Shown piece after piece: positions 47,030 through 59,361 of a stretch of DNA of 64,000 nucleotides. Position 1 is the stretch's first letter; each line of letters opens with the position of its first letter. The stretch comes from Coffea arabica (lineage: Eukaryota; Streptophyta; Magnoliopsida; Gentianales; Rubiaceae): NCBI RefSeq assembly GCF_036785885.1, contig NC_092322.1, positions 34,369,994-34,433,993 on the forward strand, read 5' to 3'. Below the pieces are notes generated by a model. That model ran no database searches and had not been told where the DNA came from. It saw nothing but the letters and a program-made list of their open reading frames with translations. The translations under genes and the position numbers were made by a program.

Positions 47030-47925
47030 AATTGGGGGGCAGCTAATGCCTTATTCTGTCCAAATTCCATCCATGACCATATAAAAACTTTTAGTTACCA
47101 ACACGTGAGGCAGGTCATTTAGGGAGCAAAAAACATATAAAGGATCATCCATAAGCCATCTATCAAACCAAAAATCAGCCAATCCACCGCCCAACTTCCA
47201 TGTAACAAATAGCTCAGCAGGCTCACAAACAAACTAAAGCCACTTCCAAACTAACGAACCAATTGCCCTTGAAGATGCACTGAATGCAGTCCTTGCAAGT
47301 ACTTTTGATCTGTGTTTCCAAACTCGGACCGGATCGGTCGGTCGGATCGATCGAATCGAAAATCGGTCAAGTATCCGATCTGAGTTACTCTAAAAAATCG
47401 GCTGAATAAAACTCGGTCAAATCTGATAAAAAAGACTTGAAATCCGGTTTTTCGGTCAACATTCGCATTCCAGAGGAAGCAATTGAATAACCTCCCGAAT
47501 TTCACTAACACAGCATTAGAAGGAAACAAGACTTGAAACAAATAGACAGGAATACTAGACAATTGATGCTTCATCAAGATCAGCTTACCCCCTGGAGATA
47601 AAAACTTGGTACTCCAGTTAAAAAGCTTCCCCTGAATTTTCAAAAAAATTCCATCAAACCAAACTCTATGTGGCCTACCCTTTCCAAGAGGAATACAGAG
47701 ATAAGTAAAGGACACCTTTTGTCTTCTAATATCCAAAATCAAACCAATGGTACGAATCCTAGCAATGACATCTTCTTGGGACAAATAAACGAATGCTTGG
47801 TAATATTCACTTTTTCGCCAGAAAAAGACTGATACGAAAGCAATAACTCGCGAATAGCTGTCCAACCCCTCCTTGAGCAGACGGATTTGGACTAAAGACC
47901 AGATGGATTTCATTATTCTTCACTA
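47030..47925 (-). pseudogene. LINE RT C-terminal fragment, with an inserted repeat
   Basis: The minus strand encodes the end of an L1-type RT (IPLGKGRPHRVWFDGIF, then FNWSTKFLSPGGKLILMKHQ) and, after the insertion at 47310-47460, the downstream region (LADFWFDRWLMDDP). Stops and the insertion make it non-functional. The 5' domains are missing. Confidence 0.75.
47310..47460. mobile_element. Short TIR-element fragment inside the LINE
   Basis: CTGTGTTTCCAAACTCGGACCGG and the following CGG-rich sequence align with the start of the element at 60492. The LINE frame resumes on both sides, so it is an insertion. Confidence 0.5.
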
Positions 47926-49154
47926 AGACCAAATGGATTTGGACTAAAATATGGTCAATACGTGTGGTGTGAGTAACTTTTCACATATTTCTTCTATTTT
48001 AGAATTGTACAAACAAATCAAACAAAGGAAAAAATCCTTTCGTTCATCTAAAATAATCCAATCAAAAAATTGTATATGTTGGCTGAGTATAGAATTAAAT
48101 TATTAATAACTTGGTTATATGATAGTTTTGAATATGAGATTTGAAAGGCAAATAGCCAAGTAAAATTCTATATTAGTGCTAATTCTCATGAAATAGGTTG
48201 GATTACCAACAACTAATAAAAGTAAGACCTATGAGATTTTAGTTATTGGGTGGTAAAATATCCATGTTAAAGCTACAAAGTGGTAAATTAGGCTTAGGTA
48301 TAATGTTTGTTAAACCTAACCAGGACTCAATTCAAACATAAAAAAAAAAAAAAAAAAATTAATCCTGCAAAAAAACTTGATGGGGTTTTATATAATTTTA
48401 TAGTTTTTGAAACTGCTTTCTTCTACAACCTTATCTGAACTAGAGCTGTAACATTTCTGGCCACAAAATCGCTCCCTTTCCCTCTTTCTCATGCGCTTTC
48501 TTTCTCTCTCAGTTATTTCCCACGACACCAAGCATGAGAATACTAATTCCATGAATTTACTTCATATTCTCCAATTGCTTTCAAGAACCAAACACAATGT
48601 TTTTGATAAGTTTTTGGTAATTTTCGTTGTGTTTTCCTCAGTTTTAGACAACCAGAAATCACCTATTTTGATCTACTTCGGAGTGCAAACGAATCAGCAT
48701 GAATGAGTTAATTGATTTTTTGAGTCTCCGACCCGACCAAGTTCAAGCGAGTCACTGCCGGTTATGGTGTCCTCCATGCTAATAAAGCTAGTTATATGAG
48801 ACATAGTACGGTTGTTTAGTCCCTCAAATCTTGCCTAGTAATATTAGGGGGCTCGCTAGATTAGGTGACACCCAAATTGCATACATTTGCATTATTTAAC
48901 TTATTTGAGGTATGGATTCATGTTGCCTTCTTTTATTCATCCTTGGTTATAATTTAGAATTAATCTTCTACACATTAACAGTATGTACACTTTCACCATT
49001 AGATGCATTAGACACTATCAATATATATAAGATTAACTCTATAACTTATAAATAAATAGATGGGGATCCATGCATCTCAAATCCTACACACAACAGGTGG
49101 CTTTTCCCAGAAGAAAAAAAAAAGAGTTTGCCCCAAGGAATGTGTATGCATTTT
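47926..49154. other. Intergenic, no gene seen
   Basis: AT-rich. An A-run lies near 48341-48358 and a CT-rich stretch near 48475-48510. Nothing recognised. Confidence 0.4.
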
Positions 49155-52100
49155 GCTCTAATACTACTGACCAAAGCAACCAATTTTTCTATTTTGTCAT
49201 TTCTAGCTAGATTTTGAGAGAAATATGGGGAATACGACATTTGAATGACTATGTAAGAAGGAGATTAAAAAGCCACGTCTTTATAAACTTGTCAAAATCT
49301 AGACAACAAAACTGACTTGGGCACTATAAAGGTATTCAAGAAACTACTAACTAAATGATTTGGTCACTATAAAGTTATCCAAGAAACTACTAACTGAAGA
49401 GAAAAGAAGTACAGTGAATTCTACACAAAAAGTCGGATAAATCATGCGTGAGCTTTGTAGGACGAAAATTCCTTACAAGATTAGCTAGAGATAAAATAAG
49501 ATGCAAAAAAATGTCGTCTGCATCAACTTTGAGCAACTAGACTTATTCTTATACACTTTCTTGATGAAGTAGAATGTCCACAACCTGTCTCATTGTAGGT
49601 CTTGCATCTATGTCCTCCTCTGTGCATTTCAGAGCCACGTTAACCAGGATTTTCATCCTGTCAATGTCAAACTCTCCGTTCATGGTAGGGTCTACAATTC
49701 CCATGATTGGTATTGGTGATTCTCTTACATCAGCTTCCCGCGTTTTCTCCTTCACCCAACTGATAAGTCTCCTTGGCTCCACTGAATTGCTGTCATCATT
49801 TCCATTTCCACCTGAGGGGTTTCTTCCTGTTATCAGTTCCAACAGAACAATTCCATAACTATAAACATCAACTTTGGAAGTTATGGGCAAATTGAAAATC
49901 CACTCAGGCGCCATATACCCTCTAGTTCCCCTTATTCTGGAGAAGCTTGAAGTGTTGATGCCACTTCTAGTCAATAGCTTAGAAAGCCCAAAATCTGCTA
50001 CCTTTGGATGATAATTGGAGTCCAAAAGTATGTTCTGAGGCTTCACATCACAGTGCAACACCCACTCTAAGCACTCTTCATGCAAATAAGCAAGCCCTCT
50101 AGCTGTACCTAGAGCAATTTCATATCTTTTCCTCCAATCAAGTTTGTTAGAGTACAGATTTTTTGCCAGAGTCCCATTCTCCATATATTCATAAACCAAA
50201 AGTCTGTGCTTCCCCTCCGCACAGTATCCCCACATTTCTATCAAGTTCATGTGATTCAGCCTGCCTATTGTGCCTATCTCTGCAAGGAACTCAGCTTCTC
50301 CCTGTATGGCTTCCTTGAGATACTTGATTGCGGCAACTCGATTATCTGACAAGATACCTCCATAAACAACACCTCCCCCTCCTCTTCCAATTTCTTCAGT
50401 GAAATTTCGTGATGCCTTCTTAAGCTCAGCATAACTGAATTTTCTGAATCCAGTTGCAACCTGCAAGTAACCTTGTATTCTTGAATCTGAGTGCTTTCGA
50501 GTTTTGAACAAGTAAGCAAGTGCACAGATGATCTCAAAAGACCCTACTCCCAATGTACACCATAGATAAGGCTTCATCCAATCTTGTTTCTTTCTTTTGT
50601 ACGTCCTGTATAAGGGCGTGACAACACTAGCGCACTGCAAATTGAAGTCTTGGTTGGGATTTTCGACTGTGGTTAGATCAACTTTGGGCAATCTTATGAA
50701 CATGGGATCTGGAAAATTCTGTGAACGATATCCATTGAATAAAATAGTCTTTGGGTAACATTGATAGTAGCCAATGTCTATGTTGAATTTGTATTGAACA
50801 CCTTTACACTCGCAATATTTTAGACATTCATTTTTACATGCCTCAAAGGAGATGTTGGGAATTAAGGTAAGATCAAAGCCGTAAAATTCCACATGAAGGA
50901 GTTGGAGGAAACCTGAAGCACTTTCATCATTGCAAGAGAGCTGGAAATCTGGTTCACAGCCATAAGTCCAATCCATTCGATTTTTCATCTTGTATCCAGG
51001 AAGACAAGTGCATCTTCTGCCAATCTCAGGATCATTGATGCATAAACTATTGGCGCCACAAATCCCATGGATCCTGCATGGTTCAGAACTGTGTTGCCAT
51101 GTAACTTGCCAACTCCGACTCTGCTTATCTAGGCTATAAACTCGAAGGTCCCCATCAACATCAAGAACCATTCTTCTCTGGGGTCCAATGCCATAATCAT
51201 TGGTATTAAATTGCAACAGATCCGATGACTGGAAGTAGCCTGATGAATCTAAAACCGCAATCTTACTACCGTTTGAAGAGGTCCTCCCAGCACTCCCAAT
51301 AGTTATCCAAGTGTTGGGCCAGTAGACACTAGTTATTTCAGGACCTTCGTATCTAAGACGAAGAATACCATCTCCATCAAAGTATAACTTATAAAAGCCA
51401 GAAGAGTGATTCGTTGTGCTCCTGGAAGAGACAAGAATCGTGTTTCTTGTGAATAATTGCCCAGGAAGGAGTGTGTCGGTAGGAAAATCAAAACTTTGCC
51501 AAAGATTTTCACCCTCAAAAGTACTTAAAACCAGGTTACCATTTTCCCGAAGTTCCAACCGTAACGACGAATTTGATCTTGTATTGCTTTTCCAGACAAT
51601 AAGCTGCCCTGCATCTGTCAACAGCAGATTACCAGAATCTTGCAGGAAAAACTTAGTATGTTTTCCATTAACCGGCTGGTCTCGATTGGCCATCCAAACT
51701 GTGGTATAGTTACCATCATGTGCATCTGTATACCATATAGCGAACCAATAAGCATTTCCACCAACGCTGAAAAAGCCAGCCGTGAAAGTAGGATCTGGGC
51801 TTGAAATTAGAACATCTTGAGTAGTCAGGGAAGAACCTTTTGTTAAACTAGTATGAGTTTTGGAGCAAGACAATTGTGGCAATGAAAGGGCGAAACAAGA
51901 AAAGAGAACTAGACCTAAGACAGCCATGGCATCAAAATATCTCCAATCAATGCTTCTGTTGAATTGGCTCTAACATTATTTATAGGTAGGTGTACAGTTT
52001 GGAACCACAAAATCATCCTTTGAATGAGCATATAAAGCTCATAACTGGTAAACATTGAACTTGAAGTCCCCTGTATACTGCAGCAGCCCGACCTGACCTC

Positions 52101-52390
52101 AATAATATATCTGGGACCTATTGCCTACAAGTTGATGTGCACATATTGCTTGATTGGTCAAACTCAGTTTGAAATGAACGTAAGTTTGTTTTAATATTGC
52201 TTTTGGTCCTAATGTTTGGAATTTGTTTGTTTCAATACAGTTTTTAGATCAATTTGTGCATATTATCATTCAACTTAGCAAACCAATAATTGACAAGAGG
52301 CTAGTCGTAGAAAGCAGGAAAAATGTTTTCTTACTGGTTTTTTTTTTTTTTTTTGGAAGATGGAAAAGATATTCATAATTGGTGATATCA
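49155..52390 (-). repeat. Duplicated block B (receptor kinase 2 with flanks)
   Basis: The partner of 23640-26855, same orientation. Similarity runs from the 3' flank through the gene to AATTGGTGATATC near 52390. Confidence 0.8.
49549..51927 (-). CDS. G-type lectin receptor-like serine/threonine kinase, copy 2 (792 aa)
   Basis: Paralogue of copy 1 with identical length and domain order: signal peptide (1-20), bulb-type lectin, EGF-like cluster (Cys284, 290, 296, 306, 308, 324), PAN-like region, transmembrane helix (about 453-474), kinase (507-790). Lys535, HCDVKPQN (Asp627), DFG and APE are intact. It is again a non-RD kinase. By eye it differs from copy 1 at about 78 of 792 positions. About 50 lie in the first 450 residues and only about eight in the kinase core (507-690). 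Single exon, no stops, start fixed by the signal peptide. Upstream, a TTGACC W-box-like site is conserved (52156-52161) but the TATA-bearing repeat of copy 1 is not. Likely functional; ligand unknown. Confidence 0.92.
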   Translation of the reverse strand: MAVLGLVLFSCFALSLPQLSCSKTHTSLTKGSSLTTQDVLISSPDPTFTAGFFSVGGNAYWFAIWYTDAHDGNYTTVWMANRDQPVNGKHTKFFLQDSGNLLLTDAGQLIVWKSNTRSNSSLRLELRENGNLVLSTFEGENLWQSFDFPTDTLLPGQLFTRNTILVSSRSTTNHSSGFYKLYFDGDGILRLRYEGPEITSVYWPNTWITIGSAGRTSSNGSKIAVLDSSGYFQSSDLLQFNTNDYGIGPQRRMVLDVDGDLRVYSLDKQSRSWQVTWQHSSEPCRIHGICGANSLCINDPEIGRRCTCLPGYKMKNRMDWTYGCEPDFQLSCNDESASGFLQLLHVEFYGFDLTLIPNISFEACKNECLKYCECKGVQYKFNIDIGYYQCYPKTILFNGYRSQNFPDPMFIRLPKVDLTTVENPNQDFNLQCASVVTPLYRTYKRKKQDWMKPYLWCTLGVGSFEIICALAYLFKTRKHSDSRIQGYLQVATGFRKFSYAELKKASRNFTEEIGRGGGGVVYGGILSDNRVAAIKYLKEAIQGEAEFLAEIGTIGRLNHMNLIEMWGYCAEGKHRLLVYEYMENGTLAKNLYSNKLDWRKRYEIALGTARGLAYLHEECLEWVLHCDVKPQNILLDSNYHPKVADFGLSKLLTRSGINTSSFSRIRGTRGYMAPEWIFNLPITSKVDVYSYGIVLLELITGRNPSGGNGNDDSNSVEPRRLISWVKEKTREADVRESPIPIMGIVDPTMNGEFDIDRMKILVNVALKCTEEDIDARPTMRQVVDILLHQESV

Positions 52391-54347
52391 AACTAACATC
52401 ACCCTATCTAATTATGCCTTCTCCAACCACTTGATACCAGTTGATCTGGTTACTGAAACTGTCCTTTTTTTGTTGGCGATTTTAGTTTAAGAGAGTTGCT
52501 CAATCCGAACCATCTAAGAAGAATGCAACAAATTGTTTTTCCCTTTTTTTTAGAGTAATCCGTGTGATACGAACATAATTCTAAAATGATCTTACTTAAA
52601 GAAAAAAAAAATTTTAGTGGCAATTCTGTTCTTCATGCTTTGCTCTAACGTATACAAATATTTTTACTTGGAGAAATCATTGGCTGTAAATATTTGTGTT
52701 GTTGAAAAGCTCTAATATGTACAATTGATTACCTATGTTATTTCGGCGATAAAAGTTTTGCTCATTAAATCTTTGACTTGAATTATTGAACGTCCTCACA
52801 TATTATTAGCTCTTGGAACAAGTTGCAAAGAGTAATTTATTAAGTCATAGTGTACTTTGTTAATCCACCACGGCTCCCAGGTCAATATTGTATGACCTTC
52901 TAGTTTTGAATAATTAAGACATTTTGTTAAAAAAGTTCTTTTAGCAAGAAAGGAGTAAGATTTAAGAAGTAGGAAGGAAAATGGTGATTTTAGTACTGAA
53001 TTTCTAATTCTTGAAATCTCAACCTTAACTATTAAACCAAGTTAAATAATTAAGACGAGTTGGCTTTTATGTCAAAATTTTAGAGGACTTGACCGTACTA
53101 GATGGTTTGTCGGGCATAAGCTAAACTCAAGTTAGCAGAGCCCATCCCATCCTTTCCAAAAAAAAAAAAATTAAGGGGAAACTTATCTGATCCAAATCGA
53201 AATTAAACTCACTTTAGGTGAGTTTTTTTTAATTATTTTTTCTAGCAAGGAAAAGGTGAAATTTAAAAAGAGAGATGTCAAAAGGAATTTCAATCTAGAA
53301 CCTCGAATTTTTAAAATCTTAACTTTAACCACTAAACTAATGCTTTCATGGAAAACATAATATGTAAGCTTACAAGTTAGAGGTTCAAATTTCTATATTT
53401 GTAATAAAATCAAAAGATCTAGTAGTGTAATCTTATGATCTAGAAGTTAGTTCCTCTCCATTTAGCCTTGCTCCTCCTTCAACTTTGCTCAATGAGGCCT
53501 TCCCATAGTACAGGTAAGAGCAGGAATGATATAAATGCTACCGATGGGCCCCAAAAAAAGTATAAAAATTAATTTTAAAAGTTTGTTTACCTTATCCCTT
53601 CAAAATACTTTTACTTTTAATATGCTATAGCAATTTCATACAACCTTTCTCTCCTAATTTTCATAGCTAATCGAAAAATTCTTTTTGAGTTTTATATGTT
53701 TTGTATTTCCATTCTAAATTCATTTGAATCCATATTATAGAATTTAAGTTTTCGATGTCCCATCTTTTACCATTCAAATCAATTGCTTACACCCTAGTAT
53801 TTTTCAAACATAGTTCCATTCAATTATTAAAAAAATTCTCTTTGGTGACTGGGTGTTATCACTTGTTATTGCTGACTTCTAGTCTCTTTTCTCTGTTTTT
53901 GATATAGCTAAAACTTTATTGACATTGTTCACGTAAATGAATATTCTTCAACCTAAATGAATGCACTTTAGTCCAGAATTTTATTATTATGAGCTTTATG
54001 CTTTTCTAATTTTGCTTAATCTGATTGTTTTGTTGTTTTTTTCCCTCCCACCTCCTTGCCACCCCACACCCCACACCCTCCCTCTTTCGACTGTTAGACC
54101 CAATATTCGAATGTTGAACTTAATAATGGAAAACACCTTGAAAGTCCTGCCTTGGCCACTGGACGATTGTTTTGTTGCCTCGCTGTGAAATCCATTTTCA
54201 AAATCTAATTATCAACAAAATGAATCGGTTATCTCTTCAATCTGAATTTCTAAATCATTTTATGAATAGCAGTTGAAAATTGAAAAAAAAAAATCCATGC
54301 TGTTAAAGGAATAAAAATTTTAAGACTTGTGTATTTCATAAATTATA
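52391..54347. other. Intergenic with weak SINE-like remnants
   Basis: No gene. Two similar stretches near 52930-53045 and 53240-53345 share TAGCAAG-AA, then a TTAACT/TTAACC box that on the minus strand reads TAGTTTAGTGGTTAA, like a tRNA A-box. I treat them as old tRNA-derived sequence. A CA/CCA-rich patch lies at 54045-54085. Confidence 0.35.
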
Positions 54348-54349
54348 TA

Positions 54350-54677
54350 CTCCCTCCGTCCCACTTTGATAGTCCTGTATTCCTTTTTCATCTGTCCCAA
54401 ATTGTAGTCAACTTTCCAATTGAAGAATGTAGTTGTATTTTAATTTTTCTAAAATACCCTTATTCAATGTAAGTAGTTATTACTATAAATCTACCCCATT
54501 TAATGAGAGTTGATCCTTTTTTTACCATCAATTCAAGTTCTCATAAAGTTGTACCATATTTAATATGAGGGTATTTTAGAAAAATAGCAATCTAAATTTA
54601 CTTTTCCAATAAAGTTAACTATTTTTTCTTAAACTGTGTAAAAAAAGAAACAGGACTATCAAAGTGGAACGGAGGGA
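54350..54677. mobile_element. Stowaway (Tc1/mariner) MITE, 328 bp
   Basis: Terminal inverted repeats CTCCCTCCGTCCCACTTTGA and, inverted, CTCCCTCCGTTCCACTTTGA (about 29 bp, one mismatch), flanked by TA on both sides. This is the classic plant Stowaway arrangement. No coding capacity. Confidence 0.92.
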
Positions 54678-55517
54678 GTACTAACATAAGTGTTCTGCGT
54701 TGCTAACGTGTCACAACCAGTTTTCACATTTAATGCTCAAGTTATCCACCCGTATTGAAAACCCCTCGTGGATAGCTTCAATATCGTTTTCAAAGAAAGA
54801 ACAAGCAATTCTCGAAAAAGGACAAAAGAAAGAACAAGTAAATAAATGTAACGAGCAAATATAAATGCTCTTCATGAATTTAGATCACAACTATGAGTAA
54901 AAAGCTTTTAACCTAGCTGTGTTAGTGAAAATTAGCCACGGTAGTCTTGAGTCTTTGAGCGCGTAGACATCTGTCACTATTTCCTTGACATAACTCTAAG
55001 CAGGCTTTGTTAAGAACAAACTATTTCCTTGACATGTTAGTTTTCAATCCATATACTTTCTTTAGGATAAGAAAGGAATTAAGTTTTAGTAACCATAAAA
55101 TCGATCACTAGCCTAATGATTTTATTGATGATGAGCTATTTTTGTAAATGAATGAACTATTCTTTTCAAAGTAAATCCTTTAGCATGGATAATAGCACGA
55201 AATTAGAACACATGGATAGAAAAAAAGTAATAGCCACTGGATGGAAGAATGCTTCAATTTAAATAACAGAAACTAAAAAAAAAAAAAAAAAGGAATATAC
55301 CAATGATGAATTTTCTATTCTTAACAAAAATGATAATTACTAAAGTACATTAAACTTCATAATAGAAGAGGGTGGTATTATGGGAATAACCAAAATGAAA
55401 AACCACGAAGTGGTAATCACCCAAAAGTTGCCAAATCTGACTGAACTTTGAAAGAGTAGATAACAGTTTATCTTGTTTGTTCAAAAGCTGCGCCCACTCT
55501 GCTATAGTTCCCACCTC
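54678..55517. other. Intergenic, no gene seen
   Basis: AT-rich, with an A-run near 55275-55292. Nothing recognised. Confidence 0.4.
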
Positions 55518-55904
55518 GATAAGGTCAATGTGATCAAATGGCCTTTGGGTTGGTGTCCACTACAAAAGACTCAAATCTCTGTGTGGGTGGGAGGTCAGGG
55601 TTCAAATCTCGATTCCCATAACTTTGCCACTAACATGTGACTTCTTCAAATTCATACGATGCTTAGTGCATCTGTGGGAGGTCAGGGTTCAAATCTCGAT
55701 TCCCATAACTTTGCCACTAACATGTGACTTCTTCAAATTCATACGATGCTTAGTGCGTCTGGTCCAATGATATTTCAATCCCTGTCAGTTCTCCATGGCC
55801 AAGTTGAGCCATCTCTTCCAAAATAGATTAGAGTAAGAATACAAATAAAGTAAACGTAGATATTGCCGACTGAACAAAAAAAAAAAAAGATAAGGTCAAT
55901 GTGA
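55518..55904 (+). mobile_element. SINE with 16-bp target duplication and an internal 87-bp duplication
   Basis: The perfect TSD GATAAGGTCAATGTGA lies at 55518-55533 and 55889-55904. The body (55534-55888) ends in an A-run. B-box-like GGTTCAAATC occurs twice because an 87-bp unit is tandemly repeated (55588-55674 and 55675-55761, about one difference). Without the repeat the SINE would be about 268 bp. Confidence 0.85.
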
Positions 55905-57720
55905 AACAGAGGCCATGTAAAGAAGTACACTTCCCAATCTCAAGCATGAAACTGGATGTAAACTCATAATACCTGCAAAATAAATAGTTTATACATTGAC
56001 AGAATATACACTAATGGATCTAGATGTATGCAACATTAAGACTCACTAGTATATACGAGAATAATTCATACTAAAATGTCCAATGCTCGTCAGCGTATAC
56101 AATAATTCACACTAAAATGTCCAATGCTTTAGGTTTCAACACAAACGTACGGCTTGAATTCAAATTAAGAACCACGTTACATGGGCTTCAGTATTTTACA
56201 ACTCTATTTTAGCAATTTAATGTTTCAGCAGTAAGCTTAGCAGAATGCGGATATCTTATTTGCCAATAGACTATAAAATTGAAAGAAATGCATTACGGTG
56301 TTTATTTGACTGTAGGTTTGCTGAAAACACGCGCAGAAAATAGACTTTACTTACCGTAGAATCAAGAGGATGAGAAGAAGATCTAAAACTAAGAGGGATT
56401 CATTTCTATTGATCTCCTTTAGTAAGGAGTAAGCCCAATAGTGATCATGATAGTACTCTTATTGGCAAATGTACTTCGAAACCACTGGTACGTTTTTGTC
56501 CAAGTAAAACTTGGTAGCCAAGTTTTAACGTAGTTACTACACAAGCGAGCACAATTAACCCCTAACTTAGTTAGCCTAACACTATATTATAGGTATGAGC
56601 ACAAATTGCATTACTGTTACTATAAACTAATAGTAAATTATTCTAACCATAAGCCCAGACACGAGCCAGAAGGAAATTTAGCACAAAATGCTAGATATGT
56701 TCCAAACATGACAATTCATAAGACTACTAAAGTGAGAAAGTATTCAATTGGCTCTACGGAATCTGCAACAGAAGGGGAAATACACGGAGTTAAAGTAAAT
56801 TTCCAAGCGTCAATTTTGTTACCTATTCGACAACTGAATCCAGATGTACACCCTTTTGGGCATGCCTGAAGTTGTTTTTGCACAGGAAATACTGTTAGAT
56901 ACCAGCAATTTTCATTATGAAGAGAGAAGCAGAAGGGATTGTGTAATAAATCAATTGCACTATTGTAAAATAATTACAAGTTTCAATGGAGGTAAACAGA
57001 GAAAGGTAATAGCATCAAATAAACTAACTTGTACTCACCTTAAGCCACATTAAGGTACCAGTATATGCAGATTGCATAACAGAATCAAAAAGAGGTTAAG
57101 GATGAAAAACGTACTAATTAGACAAAAGTGTAACTATATATTTGATATATTTGACCTTAAAATGAGAAAACGAACAGAATAACAGCTTACAAAATGACTT
57201 TGCTTTCCTTCTGGGGAAAAATACCAGGCATGATAGCTCAAACTTTATATTCCTACTCTTGTCATGGCTGCAAAGGAATTATCCTTTCTGTCATCTTGAT
57301 TCTATCCTGTCAAATTGAAAACATAATCTTGACGGCAAGAGAAATTTCATATCCGACCACTCAAAACATTTGAATGGCTACCATTTGTAAACTAAACATT
57401 TATTAACAAAATTCAGAAGACATTCCCATTTCTGGGAAGGCAATTATAAGCACTATATTATCATCATAACCCATATTGCAATTAAGTGCTTGAAAAAAAC
57501 TGCAGTATAATTTACAAGCCACAAGTCCCGGGTTTTGGAATAAATACAACTAATTTAAATTTGCTGTTACAACACATCAGCTGAATGCAACATTAAGTAT
57601 TTATCCTCCAAAGCAACTAAACCAAACACAACCACATGCCAAACAAACTCAACACTCTTGTTCAGTTTACGTTTTATTATATTGCAGCAATTTTTTGATC
57701 TTAGAAAAATTAGGCCACAG
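55905..57720. other. Intergenic and metacaspase 3' flank
   Basis: No gene found. A 41-bp-spaced direct repeat (ACTAAAATGTCCAATGCT) lies near 56070 and 56111. The stretch before 57720 would hold the metacaspase 3' UTR. I cannot place its polyadenylation site. Confidence 0.4.
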
Positions 57721-59228
57721 CTAGCACACAAAAGGAGCATCGACATGATGGTCGCTGCAATAGAGGCCTGGCTGCTGAGTGAAGCCCTGTCTTTTCAGCA
57801 ACTCCCTGGTCTTCAACACAAGTTCCTGATTTGTAATGACACCATCTGACTTAGCAATTATGGTTTGAATGGCATTGCTGAGAGCACCGTAAGAATCACT
57901 ATTGCGGCCCTGAGGGGTAGCATCCGCAGATGTTTGAAAGGTTTGACATCCACTGATCAGAATGCCACTATCACGAAGTTCCCTTTTGGTTGCACCAGCA
58001 TAAGCCTCCTGCTTGCTCCCGACGTGTGTTTCCAATGCAGGTTTCACATAATCCTCATCATTTTCCTCCAGCTTCTGCTGGAGGAACTGATGAGCCAAAC
58101 TTCCAACCATCCCCATAAATCCACCACCAGACTCGCCTCCAGCACCATGCTCCTGGAGTCTGTTCATGATAACCTTCATAAACTTCTTCACCTTAGGACT
58201 AGCATCCTCTCCAAAAATGTCAAACAGCGTGGGCCTTAGCTTTCCCACATCAATATCCTCCTTGCCAGTCTTCTGCTTGAGTATATCAATAAGGGTCGAG
58301 AGCGGCAAAGATCTGCTCCTAAATCCAGATTCCTCTCCTACTCCTTCTTCCTCTTCTGCTTCTTCTTCTCTACGGTGGTGGCCTCTAAATCCATGAATAC
58401 CACGGGACTCCAACGCATCTCGGACTTTTTCATGCAAAAAATCCCTAAACCCAAAGCCCCCCTCATCTTCATTCCTCTGGGCGTGAGAAGAAGATCTTTT
58501 GGTGCTCTCTCCAATTTGCTCTTTGGCCTCGTCAATTAGGCCACCACTATGGCACGAATCCGAAACAATTGTGATCCGACATCCTTCAGGTACCCGATCA
58601 ACCAAGTCTCTCATGTCATCATCTGTGGTAAACAACACCAAAAATCTAATCTCAATCTATCCAAATCATTTCCATTCAAACTTTCCATCCAAAAATCCCT
58701 ATCTGATGCATTCATATCATTCAAAGTTAGTTATTTACCAATCGAAATTGCGGTTTTTAGCAATGGAAACAAAGAACTAATCATCGACATCCATCCATTA
58801 ACGAATCGATAAGAATAAAATTCTAATCACAGATTCGGGCAAGAGCAAAAATCGATGAAAACATAAAAATGTTGAAGATTACCAGTAATTAGGTTCATAT
58901 CACAAGGGACAATACACTCATCATAGCCGGTATCATCGTCCTCGCCGGTCTCAGCCGGGAGACGAGTTCCATGGCCGCTGTAGTGGACAAAGAGGATGTC
59001 GCCAGGGCTAGCTGATCTGATCAGATCCGAGAGAGCACGGCGGATGTTCCGGCCAGTGGGCTGACTGTAGGAAGAATCAGTGTCGATCAAGATGGTGATG
59101 TCATCCTCAGAGAAGCCGTAACGGTCGATCAAACAAGCGTACATCCGTCGGACGTCGTTGATGCATCCTTTGAGCTCTGCCTTTGTGCCCGGATAGTTGC
59201 AGCCGATCAGCACTGCCTTCTTCGCCAT
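57721..59228 (-). CDS. MC4: Type II metacaspase (415 aa, two exons)
   Basis: Exon 1 is 59228-58883; the GT-AG intron is 58882-58623 (260 bp); exon 2 is 58622-57721. Joined, the frame reads [13 protein letters not shown] and gives 415 residues, close to Arabidopsis MC4. It is a Ca2+-dependent cysteine protease cutting after Arg/Lys, mainly cytosolic, used in damage and cell-death responses. The p20-like domain has the catalytic dyad His86 (HYSGHG) and Cys139 (DSCHSGG), plus the acidic Ca2+ cluster [10 protein letters not shown] long charged linker (about 155-250) holds LKQKTGK, where Lys231 seems to match the MC4 autoprocessing Lys. The p10-like domain (about 315-415) ends [12 protein letters not shown]. 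No N-terminal prodomain, so type II. Assignment to the MC4 subgroup, rather than a close paralogue, is inference. Confidence 0.95.
58623..58882 (-). other. Metacaspase intron
   Basis: The donor GTAATC follows ATTACTG, and the acceptor TTTACCACAG precedes ATGATGAC. Joining restores the conserved protein with phase 1. Stops in the intron rule out read-through. Confidence 0.9.
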
Positions 59229-59361
59229 GAGAGGGTATAGCGAGGATTATGGGAATTTAGAGATGTGGACGTGTGTCAATAGTGGGAGGGAGCATTAGTA
59301 GAATATGGCACAATATTGTAAAATAGTTGTCGGTAAAACCAAAAAAAAAAAAGTTGTCTTT

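Noticed and set aside
57658..58780. Plus-strand ORFs opposite the metacaspase
   Set aside because: They are shadows of the coding strand and its intron, without domains.
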